Origin: a marine gamma proteobacterium HTCC2143
GTDB taxonomy: Bacteria; Pseudomonadota; Gammaproteobacteria; Pseudomonadales; Dasaniaceae
DNA length: 64,000 bases
Assembly (NCBI GenBank): GCA_000169075.1
Contig: AAVT01000002.1
Coordinates: 186,001-250,000 of the forward strand
Direction: 5' to 3'
The notes beneath the pieces are model-generated. The model worked only from the letters and a program-made list of their open reading frames with translations. It had not been told where the DNA came from and did no database searches. Positions 1-8,538 of the stretch are shown in pieces. Made by a program: the position numbers and the translations under genes. Each line of letters starts with the position of its first letter. Position 1 is the stretch's first letter.

Positions 1-248
1 GCTACTTTTCGCAATCCGAATCGATCGATTATGATACCGGCAAGTGGAGCAACGATGATCATCACTAGTATGCCAATCGTCGTTGCAAGGCTAATTTCTG
101 TCCGCGTCCAGCCGAAATCTTCTTGCCAAGGACGAATCCAGATACCAGCGGAATAAAAAGGTAACGAAACAAGACTGACACCGATACCGATAAAGGCAGC
201 CGTGAGCACGCGCCATCCTCTGGCAAATTCACTTTGAGTGTTGCTCAA
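1..248 (-). CDS. MFS transporter, N-terminal part (cut by window edge)
   Basis: The reverse strand reads as the first ~82 residues of a major facilitator superfamily permease: a short polar N-terminus, a hydrophobic first helix, a periplasmic Trp-rich loop (RPWQEDFGWTR), a second helix, and the cytoplasmic loop GIIIDRFGLRKV. That loop is the MFS motif A region between helices 2 and 3. The rest lies left of the window, so the substrate cannot be told. I chose the TTG start at 248 because an AAAGG ribosome-binding site sits 8 nt upstream. An in-frame GTG at 257 overlaps that site and is less likely. Confidence 0.75.
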   Translation of the reverse strand, partial: MSNTQSEFARGWRVLTAAFIGIGVSLVSLPFYSAGIWIRPWQEDFGWTRTEISLATTIGILVMIIVAPLAGIIIDRFGLRKV

Positions 249-257
249 TATGTGCAC

Positions 258-787
258 CTTTATTTGACGCCGGTTGATAGACTAATGCCGAAGGATCGTT
301 TCTGACGGTCGTATCTCATAGGGTTTATAATCCTATAAGATTAGCGTGTAGAACAATGGTAATAACAGTACCTTGTTTAGTGATCGATTTAAACACGACA
401 GGCCGGCAATGTTAGTGTGAGCACTATTGTTTAAATACCAAAACAATAGTTATCTAACTAAACTGATACTATTTAACCGCGGGTGCCCGCGGTTTATGAT
501 CTGTTTTTTGATTGAAGAGCATGTTCTGTTATTCGCCGTTGATAGAATTGGGTTGTTGGAGGCTATTGCAAAAAGCTGTGATCGCAGCTGTAGAGGAAGA
601 TTTTCATTGTTTCTGAGCAGTTGACGGAAGCTTCCGCTGCAGTCAGTGGCAACGATGGCGGCAGGGAGTCATCAACACTTGGCGTTAGGAGGATGTCCAA
701 GCAGTCAAAACCAAAATGCCGCCTGATGAACTCGAGCTGTTAGGCCAAATAACAGGGTAATGAGTCATCAGGACGACGATGGCTGAT
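258..787. other. Intergenic region with no recognised gene
   Basis: This is a 530-bp gap between the MFS start and the peroxiredoxin stop. It holds an inverted repeat (ATAGG at 320-324, CCTAT at 334-338), a plus-strand promoter-like pair (CTGACG at 304-309, TATAAT at 328-333, 18-nt spacer) and a strong GC-rich hairpin at 475-494. A short TTG-initiated frame at 427-624 has no family resemblance and overlaps the hairpin, so I do not call it. Around 630-765 there are short open stretches that change frame and could be a degraded gene, but I cannot identify it. Confidence 0.6.
475..494. repeat. Perfect GC-rich hairpin, possible terminator
   Basis: Two 9-bp arms, AACCGCGGG and CCCGCGGTT, are separated by only TG. 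In RNA this would fold as an 8-bp stem with a 4-nt loop. The sequence after it on the plus strand is T-rich but has no immediate T-run (the T6 tract starts about 12 nt later). It could therefore be an intrinsic terminator of modest quality, an operator, or part of a small RNA. The promoter-like element at 304-333 lies about 140 bp upstream on the same strand. Confidence 0.4.
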
Positions 788-1315
788 TTATGCGCCTTGG
801 TTGAGATAGTCTAACATCGTGTCAGCATCGCTGACACCAAAAGGGTCTTCTGGACAGTTGTCCATCAACCCAGGTTCGGCAAATAGCGCTTTAATATCAC
901 CGTCAATAACGTGCATAGAATACCGCCAAGAACGATCGCCAAAGCCGAGATTTTCTTTCTTCACGAGCATGCCCATCAAGCGACTGAATTCACCATTTCC
1001 ATCCGGGAGCATTTTGACTTTCTCAATGCCGAGCTGTTTAGCCCACTGAAACATAGAAAAAGCATCGTTCACGCTGAGGCAATAAACGTCATCGACGCCT
1101 TTTGCTTTAATCGCCTCAATGTTATTTTCATAACCTGGCAGGTGAGTGCCAGAGCATGTGGGCGTGAATGCGCCCGGCAAAGCGAGTACCACAATATTTT
1201 TGCCGCCGAAGATATCAGCCGTACTTTTATCTTCCCAGCGGAATGGATTTTCGTGATCGACACTTTCATCGCGAACTCGGGTTTTAAATACTACATCAGG
1301 GACTTGTCGGTTCAT
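788..1315 (-). CDS. Peroxiredoxin, Prx5/type II family
   Basis: This is a 175-residue thiol peroxidase that would reduce hydrogen peroxide and alkyl hydroperoxides in the cytosol. The motif PGAFTPTCS carries the peroxidatic cysteine (C54), with the conserved Pro and Thr. GDRSWRY, about 70 residues later, supplies the active-site Arg region. There is no C-terminal glutaredoxin domain, so it is the stand-alone form and needs an external reductant. The ATG start has AAGGA 8 nt upstream. It is divergent from the DUF2855 gene. The spacer holds an OxyR-like ATAG-N7-CTAT dyad, which would fit peroxide induction. The family call is firm; the regulation is inference. Confidence 0.93.
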   Translation of the reverse strand: MNRQVPDVVFKTRVRDESVDHENPFRWEDKSTADIFGGKNIVVLALPGAFTPTCSGTHLPGYENNIEAIKAKGVDDVYCLSVNDAFSMFQWAKQLGIEKVKMLPDGNGEFSRLMGMLVKKENLGFGDRSWRYSMHVIDGDIKALFAEPGLMDNCPEDPFGVSDADTMLDYLNQGA

Positions 1316-1637
1316 GGGTGTATCCTTATGGTTGTAGGCTTATGGTTTAATAAAGTTACTATCAGATCACTCTGGCTAGCGTCTGTGTTTTATGGCCTTT
1401 TATAGCTTCTAAAGAGGAGGATGCGGGAAAAACACCAATAGGTAAAATTGTATTTTTATTCTAGATCAATAGGCCTTGGCTATTGATTATACTCTGGTTA
1501 TTTATCGGTCGCCTCTGTGTTTGCTCTTTTCAGCTTCAGAGATATTCCCTGAGCATACAGCGGGCTATAAAAATTTCGCAATGAGGCGATGATCCCGTAT
1601 CATAAATCACACATGATCATGGTTTTAAGGAAATAAA
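1316..1637. other. Divergent spacer between peroxiredoxin and DUF2855 genes
   Basis: This 322-bp spacer contains no gene. It must carry the promoters for both divergent genes. The one notable element is the dyad at 1465-1487, described separately. The DUF2855 gene has an AAGGA ribosome-binding site just before its ATG. Confidence 0.6.
1465..1487. promoter_or_regulatory. OxyR-like dyad between two divergent -10 elements
   Basis: Arms ATCAATAG (1465-1472) and CTATTGAT (1480-1487) form a perfect 8-bp inverted repeat with a 7-nt spacer. The core is ATAG-N7-CTAT, the half-unit of the OxyR tetramer site. A TATACT -10-like hexamer (1488-1493, plus strand, towards DUF2855) starts 4 nt after the CTAT. 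A TAGAAT -10-like hexamer (1463-1458, minus strand, towards the peroxiredoxin) lies on the other side. The second ATAG-N7-CTAT unit of a full OxyR site is not present in exact form. Another LysR-type regulator is therefore possible. Confidence 0.35.
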
Positions 1638-2735
1638 ATGTCGTCAACACTGTCTGTTAGTACCCTCGAAGTCCGTAAAGATAATTGGGCTGATACTCGG
1701 ATCAATACTCAGGTCTTGAGTCAGGAGCTCAACGAAAACGAAGTTCTTTTTAAGGTTGATCGACAAGCATTGACCGCCAATAATATTTCCTATGCCTCGG
1801 GTGGCGACATGCTTGATTACTGGGGGTTTTTCCCGACCGATGACGGTTGGGGGCGAATTCCAGCAATGGGTTGGGGCGTTGTGATTGCCTCGGCGCACCC
1901 ATTGATAAAAGTGGGGGAGCGAACCTGGGGATTTTATCCTTATTCGAGTCATCATAAGATTTTAGCGGGTAATGTCAGTGAAACCTCTTTCTCCGATCTA
2001 TCGGCACATCGCGAGAATCATGCGCCTATTTACTCTCAGTTTGATCGTTCTACAGGCAACCCTATTTATGACGTGGCGAGAGAAGATCAGGACAGTTTGC
2101 TGCGTGGGTTGTTTTTAACTTCGTGGTTGGTCGAAGATTTCATCGATGTGAATAACGCATTCGGTTCACAGAGCTGTCTAATAACCAGTGCCTCCAGCAA
2201 AACGAGCATCGCCTTAGCGTATTGCGTAAAGCAGCGAGGCAAGCTCCGTAGTGTTGGTATTACCTCTGCTGGCAACGTGGCCTTTTGCCAGAGTCTAGAT
2301 TGTTACGATGCAGTTGTCAGTTATGATCAGCTAGCTGAGCTTAACCCAACTCAACCTGTTGTGATGGTAGATATGGCCGGTAACGCCAAAGTGATCAGCG
2401 AGCTTCATCACCACTTTGGTGAGCAGATGATGTACTCCTGTCGCATTGGCGCGACTCACTATAGCAAAATGGGTTCCCCGAAAGACTTGCCGGGTGCCAA
2501 GCCGGTATTCTTTTTTGCTCCGACTCATCGTGAAACTCGCAGCGAAGCATTGGGTATGGAAACGTTTACTAAGTTAATGTGGAGTTCGTTCTCTGGCTTT
2601 CGAGAATTTTGTGATCGTTGGATGACAGTGGAGCGCAGTTATGGCGCCAATGCTGTCACCGCAACCTATCAATCCGTTTTGGCCGGCAAAGTAGATCCAG
2701 CCAGTGGCCAGATTGTCTCGATGTGGGATGATTAA
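1638..2735 (+). CDS. DUF2855 family protein
   Basis: This 365-residue protein shows the DUF2855 pattern. The N-terminal third has the NNISYA and WGFFP segments, followed by GWGVV and ERTWGFYPYSSH. A Rossmann-like core around residues 180-250 follows (ITSASSKTSIALAY, then a VVMVDMAGN strand), and a late FFFAPTHRE segment. The layout resembles a zinc-free medium-chain dehydrogenase/quinone-reductase fold, so an NAD(P)-dependent oxidoreductase role is plausible but not shown. The substrate is unknown. There is no signal peptide, so it should be cytosolic. Its position opposite a peroxiredoxin, with a shared dyad, could link it to oxidative stress. Confidence 0.75.
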   Translation: MSSTLSVSTLEVRKDNWADTRINTQVLSQELNENEVLFKVDRQALTANNISYASGGDMLDYWGFFPTDDGWGRIPAMGWGVVIASAHPLIKVGERTWGFYPYSSHHKILAGNVSETSFSDLSAHRENHAPIYSQFDRSTGNPIYDVAREDQDSLLRGLFLTSWLVEDFIDVNNAFGSQSCLITSASSKTSIALAYCVKQRGKLRSVGITSAGNVAFCQSLDCYDAVVSYDQLAELNPTQPVVMVDMAGNAKVISELHHHFGEQMMYSCRIGATHYSKMGSPKDLPGAKPVFFFAPTHRETRSEALGMETFTKLMWSSFSGFREFCDRWMTVERSYGANAVTATYQSVLAGKVDPASGQIVSMWDD

Positions 2736-2773
2736 TGACTTCAATGACTGGTTGTCATCACTACTGGTGCCGA

Positions 2774-3082
2774 TTAGAGGCTGCCATAGGCGATAAAAAC
2801 CAGTAGGCCTAGGCCTACGGTCCAATAGATATTGCCGGTTTTCCAAGCTGCTATAATAGAGACGATGGCTGCGCCTAGATACGGGTTACTGATGGCGATG
2901 TTTAATTGTTCGTCCTTGACGAGAACGATTGGCATGCAAATAGCCGTTAGCACAGCAGGCCCGCTGAAACTGAGGAAGTCCCGCGCATTTGTGCCTAAGC
3001 GAAGAGGCAGCTTCCCTTCTAGAAAAAGATAGCGACTGGTAAAAATAACAATGGCCACCAGAAGAATAGTGATCAACGTCAT
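2774..3082 (-). CDS. azlD: AzlD-type branched-chain amino acid exporter subunit
   Basis: This 102-residue, strongly hydrophobic protein has four predicted membrane helices and the AzlD features: an N-terminal TSRYLFL segment, then FLSFSGPAVLTAI, and a late helix. I set the start at the ATG at 3082, which overlaps the azlC stop codon as ATGA. A longer upstream reading frame would lie inside azlC and has no family match. With AzlC it forms the two-component exporter of branched-chain and related amino acids in the inner membrane. The 4-bp overlap indicates translational coupling. Confidence 0.85.
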   Translation of the reverse strand: MTLITILLVAIVIFTSRYLFLEGKLPLRLGTNARDFLSFSGPAVLTAICMPIVLVKDEQLNIAISNPYLGAAIVSIIAAWKTGNIYWTVGLGLLVFIAYGSL

Positions 3083-3783
3083 TGCCTGCGCTCCCACCCA
3101 TTGACGGCAAATCCTGCAGTCATTGCCAATAGTCCTGCCATGATGAGTCCGGTCTCTAGTTGCCACAGTGAAAAGGTTACCGAGGCGATACCCGCTACGA
3201 TAACGGTGACTAAAACAGACCATGTTTTTATAGTCGGTACAATCAGCGCAATAAACGTTGCAGCAATTGCAAAGTCAAGCCCTAGATGGGTCAGATCAGG
3301 CAGCGATGTTCCAGCCACAATGCCAATGAAGGTCCACACATTCCACGCGATGTAGAAACTGCCGCCGGCACCCAAGGCATAATACAGGCGTAGGCGATTT
3401 TTATAGGCGTGCCGGTGACCGGAAAGAGCAAATAGTTCATCGGTCAGTAAAAATCCTAGTGATAAACGCCATCGCAGCGGTTGATTTTTTAGCCGCTCGC
3501 GCAATCTTAATCCGTATAAAAAATGCCGAGAAGTGATCACTAATGCGCTGAATAAAATCGTCGAGAGACTGGCATTATCTGCAATAAGTTCGACAGCGAC
3601 AATTTGTACGGTACCGCCGAAGGCGATTGCCGAAAAGGCCTGCGCTTCAAGAGCACTGAAACCCCGCTGGACGGCGAGAGAGCCAAATAGGATGCCCCAT
3701 GGTAAAACAGCAAGGCTGAGGGGCAGCATGTCGAGAGCTCCTCGGTATGCGGCAAGGCGATAGACATCGTGGTTTTTTTTCAA
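3079..3783 (-). CDS. azlC: AzlC-type branched-chain amino acid exporter subunit
   Basis: This 234-residue inner-membrane protein is typical of AzlC. LPLSLAVLPWGILFGSLAV lies near the N-terminus, then the family signature AFGGTVQIV around residue 55, the SRHFLYGL loop around residue 85, and the FLLTDELFAL segment around residue 110. Six to seven hydrophobic helices follow in all. It is the large subunit of the AzlCD exporter and is directly followed by azlD with a 4-bp overlap. No regulator gene is adjacent (azlB-like Lrp regulators often are). Confidence 0.92.
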   Translation of the reverse strand: MKKNHDVYRLAAYRGALDMLPLSLAVLPWGILFGSLAVQRGFSALEAQAFSAIAFGGTVQIVAVELIADNASLSTILFSALVITSRHFLYGLRLRERLKNQPLRWRLSLGFLLTDELFALSGHRHAYKNRLRLYYALGAGGSFYIAWNVWTFIGIVAGTSLPDLTHLGLDFAIAATFIALIVPTIKTWSVLVTVIVAGIASVTFSLWQLETGLIMAGLLAMTAGFAVNGWERRQ

Positions 3784-3940
3784 ATGCGTTCGTTCCCTTT
3801 TATCGGACGTCGCCAGTTCAGCTATGGGCCAACCATTGTATTCAACCTGAGATCAGTTAAGGTTTTAATAGCTGCTTAATTGATAGCGCATAATGACATA
3901 TACTCAGGGTTAATTTTAGAGCTGATATCCAGAGAGCCTC

Positions 3941-4012
3941 ATGTCCAAAGAAACCCCCGCTGCAGCACTGGCTGCTTACGCACCCAAGCTGCCGATACCT
4001 AGTCTACGCTAA
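3941..4012 (+). CDS. Possible 23-residue leader ORF coupled to sbcD
   Basis: A short frame begins ATG TCC AAA and ends in TAA, which overlaps the sbcD ATG as TAATG. The peptide is rich in Ala and Pro (MSKETPAAALAAYAPK...). The sequence just before the sbcD ATG has no purine-rich ribosome-binding site, so sbcD may depend on ribosomes terminating at this leader. The leader's own site (AGAGAG) is only fair. It could instead be chance, or the remnant of a longer gene. No similarity is recognised. Confidence 0.35.
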   Translation: MSKETPAAALAAYAPKLPIPSLR

Positions 4013-5151
4013 TGAAATTCATTCATACTTCCGACTGGCACATCGGCCGACAGTTTCACAACGTGTCCTTACTTGATGACCAGCGCCATGTACTCGAACA
4101 AATCGTTGGCTATATTCAATCTGAATCGGTTGATGCCTTGGTTATTGCTGGCGATATTTATGACCGCTCGGTGCCGCCGGCAAAAGCCGTCGAACTATTG
4201 GACCAATTTATTACCCGAATTTGTTCAGAAATGAACACGCCTGTTATTTTAATTCCCGGCAATCATGATGGTGCCGAGCGCTTACGTTTTGGCTCGCGGC
4301 AGTTACGTTCAGCGGGGCTGCATATCCTCGGTGATCTCAAGCGAGTGACTGAACCGGTTTTGATTACGGCGGGCGAGACAACGGTTGCTTTTTACGGTAT
4401 TCCCTATAATGACCCCGAAACCGTGCGCAACCTGTTTTCCGCTGATGTAACAAGCTACGACGATGCCCACAGTTATCTAGTCGATGAGATCACCACCGTG
4501 ATGCGCAATGACCTGGCAAATGTATTGATCAGTCACTGCTTTTTGGAGGGTGCCCAAGAATCGGAATCGGAGCGGCCGCTGTCGATAGGTGGCGCAGACC
4601 GCGTCAGTTACAAGCCCTGTGTCAATTTTGATTATGTCGCACTGGGGCACTTGCATAGCCCTCAGTATAAAGGGGAGGAGTTTATTCGCTATTCTGGCTC
4701 GATTCTCAAATACAGCTTTTCCGAAGAAAAACACAACAAGGGCGTGACACTGGTAGAGGTCAATGATCAGTCGGTAACAAGTAGGCACTTGCCACTGCAG
4801 CCGCTGCGGGATATGCGTATCATCGAAGGCGAATTACAGACAATTCTGGAGCAGGGGAAAGTCGACCCGAATAACGACGATTATTTGCTGGTCCGGCTAA
4901 CGGACCGCCATGCCATTCTCGACCCGATGGGTAAACTGCGGGCAGTTTATCCTAATGTTCTGCACCTGGAAAAACCCGGGATGCTGGCCACCGGCGAGCA
5001 GAAAATGAACAAGGAAAACTTACAACGTGGTGAGTTGGAAATGTTTCGAGACTTCTTTGTGCAAATAACCGGCCAGCCTGTCAGTGAGGAGCAGGACGCG
5101 GCGATTCAGGGTGTTATTAATGAACTCAACAAGCAGGAGACGCAAGTATGA
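4012..5151 (+). CDS. sbcD: Exonuclease subunit SbcD
   Basis: This is the Mre11-like phosphoesterase subunit of the SbcCD complex, which trims DNA ends and cuts hairpins and protein-blocked ends using Mn2+. The 379-residue protein has the metal-binding motifs in order: SDWHIGR (D8, H10), GDIYDR (D48), GNHDG (N84, H85), SHCFL near residue 170, and GHLHSPQ near residue 220. The length is normal for the family. The stop overlaps the sbcC ATG by 4 bp, so the two subunits are translationally coupled. A short leader ORF abuts the start. Confidence 0.95.
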   Translation: MKFIHTSDWHIGRQFHNVSLLDDQRHVLEQIVGYIQSESVDALVIAGDIYDRSVPPAKAVELLDQFITRICSEMNTPVILIPGNHDGAERLRFGSRQLRSAGLHILGDLKRVTEPVLITAGETTVAFYGIPYNDPETVRNLFSADVTSYDDAHSYLVDEITTVMRNDLANVLISHCFLEGAQESESERPLSIGGADRVSYKPCVNFDYVALGHLHSPQYKGEEFIRYSGSILKYSFSEEKHNKGVTLVEVNDQSVTSRHLPLQPLRDMRIIEGELQTILEQGKVDPNNDDYLLVRLTDRHAILDPMGKLRAVYPNVLHLEKPGMLATGEQKMNKENLQRGELEMFRDFFVQITGQPVSEEQDAAIQGVINELNKQETQV

Positions 5152-8100
5152 AGCCGCTGTCGTTGACCTTGCAAGCATTTGGACCTTTTGCCGGTAAAGA
5201 GTCGCTCGATTTTGCTGCACTGGGATCAAACCCTCTGTTCTTGATCAATGGTGCAACCGGTGCTGGTAAAAGCTCAATTCTTGATGCTATTTGTTTTGCT
5301 CTCTACGGCCAGACCACGGGTGCTGAGCGCGATCCTGCGCAAATGCGCTGCGATTTTTCTGAGCCGTCGCTGCTAACCGAAGTCAATCTGGAGTTCGCTC
5401 TGGGAACTAAGCACTACCGAGTTAGGCGGGTACCACAGCAGAATAAACCTAAAACCCATGGAGAGGGCATTACTAACCATGCCCCCGAAGCTCAGTTCTG
5501 GGAACTCGATGGTACTAAGGATGGCAATTTACTGGTCTCCAAGAAGGTCACCGATGCAACACAGGCCATCAAAGAACTGATTGGTCTCGACGTCGAACAG
5601 TTTCGGCAGGTAATGGTGTTGCCCCAGGGTAAATTTAGGGAGCTGCTACTGGCAGATTCCAGCGACAGGCAAAAGATTTTTAGTCAGCTGTTTCAGGCAA
5701 GTATTTATAAGCGGATTGAGGAGTCACTGAAGAGTCGTGCGTCCGGTATCAAGCAGGCGGTTGAAAATCACCAGAATCAAATTCGTGGTATTTTGCAGGC
5801 AGCTGAAGTCAATACTGAAAATGAAGTAGCTAACTCTTTGGCGACTCTGGCGCCTGAGTTATCGGTAGCATTGGACGTTCGAACAAAAGCGGAGGCCGAG
5901 AAAAAAGCCAGCGAGACGGCCAAAGAACAAGCCGAGTGGTTAGTTAATCGCCTCGATGAGTTCAGTTATAAGCAGAAGCAATTGGCCGAATATGTCGAAC
6001 AAGAGTCCGTCATCAATGCGAAACAGCAAAAACTCGATAAGGCTATCAACGCTCGTGCCGTAAAACCGATGTTTGCCAGCATGCAGGCAGAAGAGGGCAG
6101 TCTGGACAGCCTTGAAAAGGCATTGGCGAGTAGTGCTGACCAGTGGAAGCAGGCAGAGCTCCGTCAAGTTACCTCTGTGCAAGCGTTTAACCTTGCGAAA
6201 ACGAATGCGAAGGAACTGGGTGAGCTGACCAAGCAGCAGTTAACATTGGAACAGCTTGAGAAGCAATATCATGAGCTACAGCAGGCGCAGGGACGGCTGA
6301 CCATTGCGGACGAGGATCTTAATGCCAGCAAGATGGTGTTAACCCAAAATCAGCAGCAACAAGCTACCCTGAACAATGAGCTGGAAGTTGCAGAACAATC
6401 GAATCAAACCCTTCAGGGTGAATTGGAAAACTTGGCAGGCCAGCAAATTTTGCTCAGTCAGCTGGATACCCAGCTAGCGGAGCGAAGACAGTTGGAAATA
6501 AGTCGCGATCTGGAAACAGAGCGTGCCGAATCCGAAATCATTTGCCAGCAAGATTACAGGGTGGCGCAAGAGTCGTTCAAACAGGCAGAAGTCAGTGCGA
6601 AAAAAACCGAGATGAGCTGGCATGCAGGTCAGGCAGCTTTGTTGTCGAGAGAATTGAAACACGACGAACCCTGCCCCGTCTGTGGCAGCGTGGAACATCC
6701 ATCACCGGCGGCAGACAATAGCGAGCTGACTGACAAAAGCGCAGTTGATAAAGCCAGGGCGGTGGCAGAAACAGCCCGGCGAGTCATGGACAATTCCAGA
6801 GAAGGGTTGGATACAGCCGCCAGCGCTCTGACTCAAACACGGGCTGAGCGCGAGCGACTGGCTATATTACTAGGGCCCTTGGCGAGCGAGCCGTTGGCGG
6901 TGTTGCAGGCGAAACACAGCGCGAACGTTGAAGCATTAAATACACTGTTGGCCAAGCAGGACCTGCAGCGACAGTTACAAGCACGCTTAGCAGTCATTAA
7001 AGCCGAACAAGTCTTGTTGACAAAGACGCTGGAAACATTGGCTGGTGAGGTGAGTGAGCACAACGAAAAAGTCGTTAGAATACGTGCAGGCGTTGATCAA
7101 TTATTGTCGGTATTGTCACAGGTTTTGCACAAACCTGATGCTATTACAGAGCAACTCGCGGAAGTTGCGTTGCATATGAGGCGGCTTTCTCAAACGTTAG
7201 AGGTAGCCGAGAAAGCGCAGGCAGATACACGCTCGGAATGTGACAAGGCTGCCGCTCAACATGCCGCGCTGGAAAAACAGCTGATCGAGCAAGCGAAGCA
7301 GACCAGTGAAGCAACAGCAGCTTGGCATGAAGCGCTTGCAGATAGTCTTTTCGTTACGGTCGATGACTTTCGTTTGGCAGTTTTGGCGGAGAATGAGCAG
7401 CTTGAGCTGAAGCTAACGATAGAGGGGTATCGTACGGAGCTCAGTGCTATCAAGGGGGCTGTACAGCAAATACAAGCCGATATAGCAGAGAGAACGCGAC
7501 CGGACTTAATTGCTATTGAGGCAGCGTTAAACGAAAAGAATGAACTCTATAAGTCAGCAGATACTCTATGGCGAACGTTGGAGGCACGCAGCAACCAACT
7601 CAAAGATATACAAGTAAAGCTCGAAAGGGCTCACGAAAAAAATGAATTACTGGAAGCCGAGTATAAAATCACCGGCACACTTAGCGATGTTGCCAATGGC
7701 CAGACGGGCAACAAAATTAGTTTGCAACGTTTTGTGCTCAGTGTGTTGTTGGATGACGTGCTCATTCAGGCATCCCAGCGCCTTAACTTAATGAGTAAAG
7801 GCCGCTATCAGTTAGTGCGTAAAGAAGACCGCGCCAAAGGTAACAAAGCCTCTGGGCTGGAACTGGAAGTGGAGGACAGTTATTCCGGTAAAACTCGCTC
7901 GGTTGCGACACTGTCGGGGGGCGAATCGTTTCTTGCAGCACTTTCCTTGGCACTGGGCTTATCCGATGTAGTTCAGTCCTATGCTGGCGGGATAAAACTG
8001 GATGCTTTATTTATCGATGAAGGGTTCGGCAGTCTTGACCCCGAATCACTCGACTTAGCTGTTAGAACGTTGATCGACCTGCAGGCGTCTGGACGGATGA

Positions 8101-8207
8101 TCGGAATTATATCCCATGTTACCGAGCTAAAAGAGCAAATGGCGCTGCGAGTGGACGTGGAAAGCGGCAGGGTGGGTAGCCATATAACAATAAACGTGGC
8201 GGCCTAA
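5148..8207 (+). CDS. sbcC: Exonuclease subunit SbcC
   Basis: This is the Rad50-like ATPase of SbcCD, 1019 residues. The N-terminal Walker A is GATGAGKS (35-42). A long Gln/Glu/Lys-rich coiled coil is interrupted near its middle by the zinc hook CPVCGS (C509, C512), which joins two SbcC molecules. The C-terminal lobe has the ABC signature LSGGES (about residue 920) and Walker B LFIDEGFGSLD (about 955). A good ribosome-binding site (CAGGAG) lies inside the end of sbcD. Its job is to bridge DNA ends and gate the SbcD nuclease through ATP-driven movement. The gene appears intact. Confidence 0.96.
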   Translation: MKPLSLTLQAFGPFAGKESLDFAALGSNPLFLINGATGAGKSSILDAICFALYGQTTGAERDPAQMRCDFSEPSLLTEVNLEFALGTKHYRVRRVPQQNKPKTHGEGITNHAPEAQFWELDGTKDGNLLVSKKVTDATQAIKELIGLDVEQFRQVMVLPQGKFRELLLADSSDRQKIFSQLFQASIYKRIEESLKSRASGIKQAVENHQNQIRGILQAAEVNTENEVANSLATLAPELSVALDVRTKAEAEKKASETAKEQAEWLVNRLDEFSYKQKQLAEYVEQESVINAKQQKLDKAINARAVKPMFASMQAEEGSLDSLEKALASSADQWKQAELRQVTSVQAFNLAKTNAKELGELTKQQLTLEQLEKQYHELQQAQGRLTIADEDLNASKMVLTQNQQQQATLNNELEVAEQSNQTLQGELENLAGQQILLSQLDTQLAERRQLEISRDLETERAESEIICQQDYRVAQESFKQAEVSAKKTEMSWHAGQAALLSRELKHDEPCPVCGSVEHPSPAADNSELTDKSAVDKARAVAETARRVMDNSREGLDTAASALTQTRAERERLAILLGPLASEPLAVLQAKHSANVEALNTLLAKQDLQRQLQARLAVIKAEQVLLTKTLETLAGEVSEHNEKVVRIRAGVDQLLSVLSQVLHKPDAITEQLAEVALHMRRLSQTLEVAEKAQADTRSECDKAAAQHAALEKQLIEQAKQTSEATAAWHEALADSLFVTVDDFRLAVLAENEQLELKLTIEGYRTELSAIKGAVQQIQADIAERTRPDLIAIEAALNEKNELYKSADTLWRTLEARSNQLKDIQVKLERAHEKNELLEAEYKITGTLSDVANGQTGNKISLQRFVLSVLLDDVLIQASQRLNLMSKGRYQLVRKEDRAKGNKASGLELEVEDSYSGKTRSVATLSGGESFLAALSLALGLSDVVQSYAGGIKLDALFIDEGFGSLDPESLDLAVRTLIDLQASGRMIGIISHVTELKEQMALRVDVESGRVGSHITINVAA

Positions 8208-8538
8208 ATGCATGCGGCAGCTCCGGCTCAGCCATCTGATAGCTTGATTAGTTTCTTAATAATAGGTTCATTTTTTTTAACCGCGTGCGGACATTTTAAT
8301 GTTCACTATGTTAGCCGGTGACGAAGCAATAGCATTGCGCAATATTAAGCATGTGCGGTGAGTGGGCGACCAAGACCGGCTGTTTTTCCCGCAGGGAAGC
8401 CGGCCTCAGGCGAGAATAAAGTGTGCTAAGAGGTCTGCTATGCAAAAAGCAAGGGCATTGTCGCGTTGTCGGGCCTGATGGTAGATAGATACAGAAACCA
8501 CACAACAAACCTATGCCCTAAAATCGATAGGCGAATAG
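8208..8538. other. Intergenic region, convergent ends of sbcC and an enoyl-CoA hydratase gene
   Basis: These 331 bp hold no convincing gene. An imperfect inverted repeat (ACCGGCT near 8371, AGCCGGC near 8394) could form a weak hairpin. A T8 tract occurs near 8271-8278 but has no stem directly before it. Confidence 0.5.

Noticed and set aside
427..624. 65-codon plus-strand frame upstream of the peroxiredoxin
   Set aside because: TTG start, no ribosome-binding site, overlaps a perfect GC-rich hairpin and has no family resemblance.
911..1405. 164-codon frame antisense to the peroxiredoxin gene
   Set aside because: It is the shadow of a strongly recognised gene on the other strand.
2774..3223. 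Longer 149-residue form of the AzlD protein
   Set aside because: The extra 47 residues lie inside azlC, match nothing, and the ATG at 3082 overlaps the azlC stop in the usual way.
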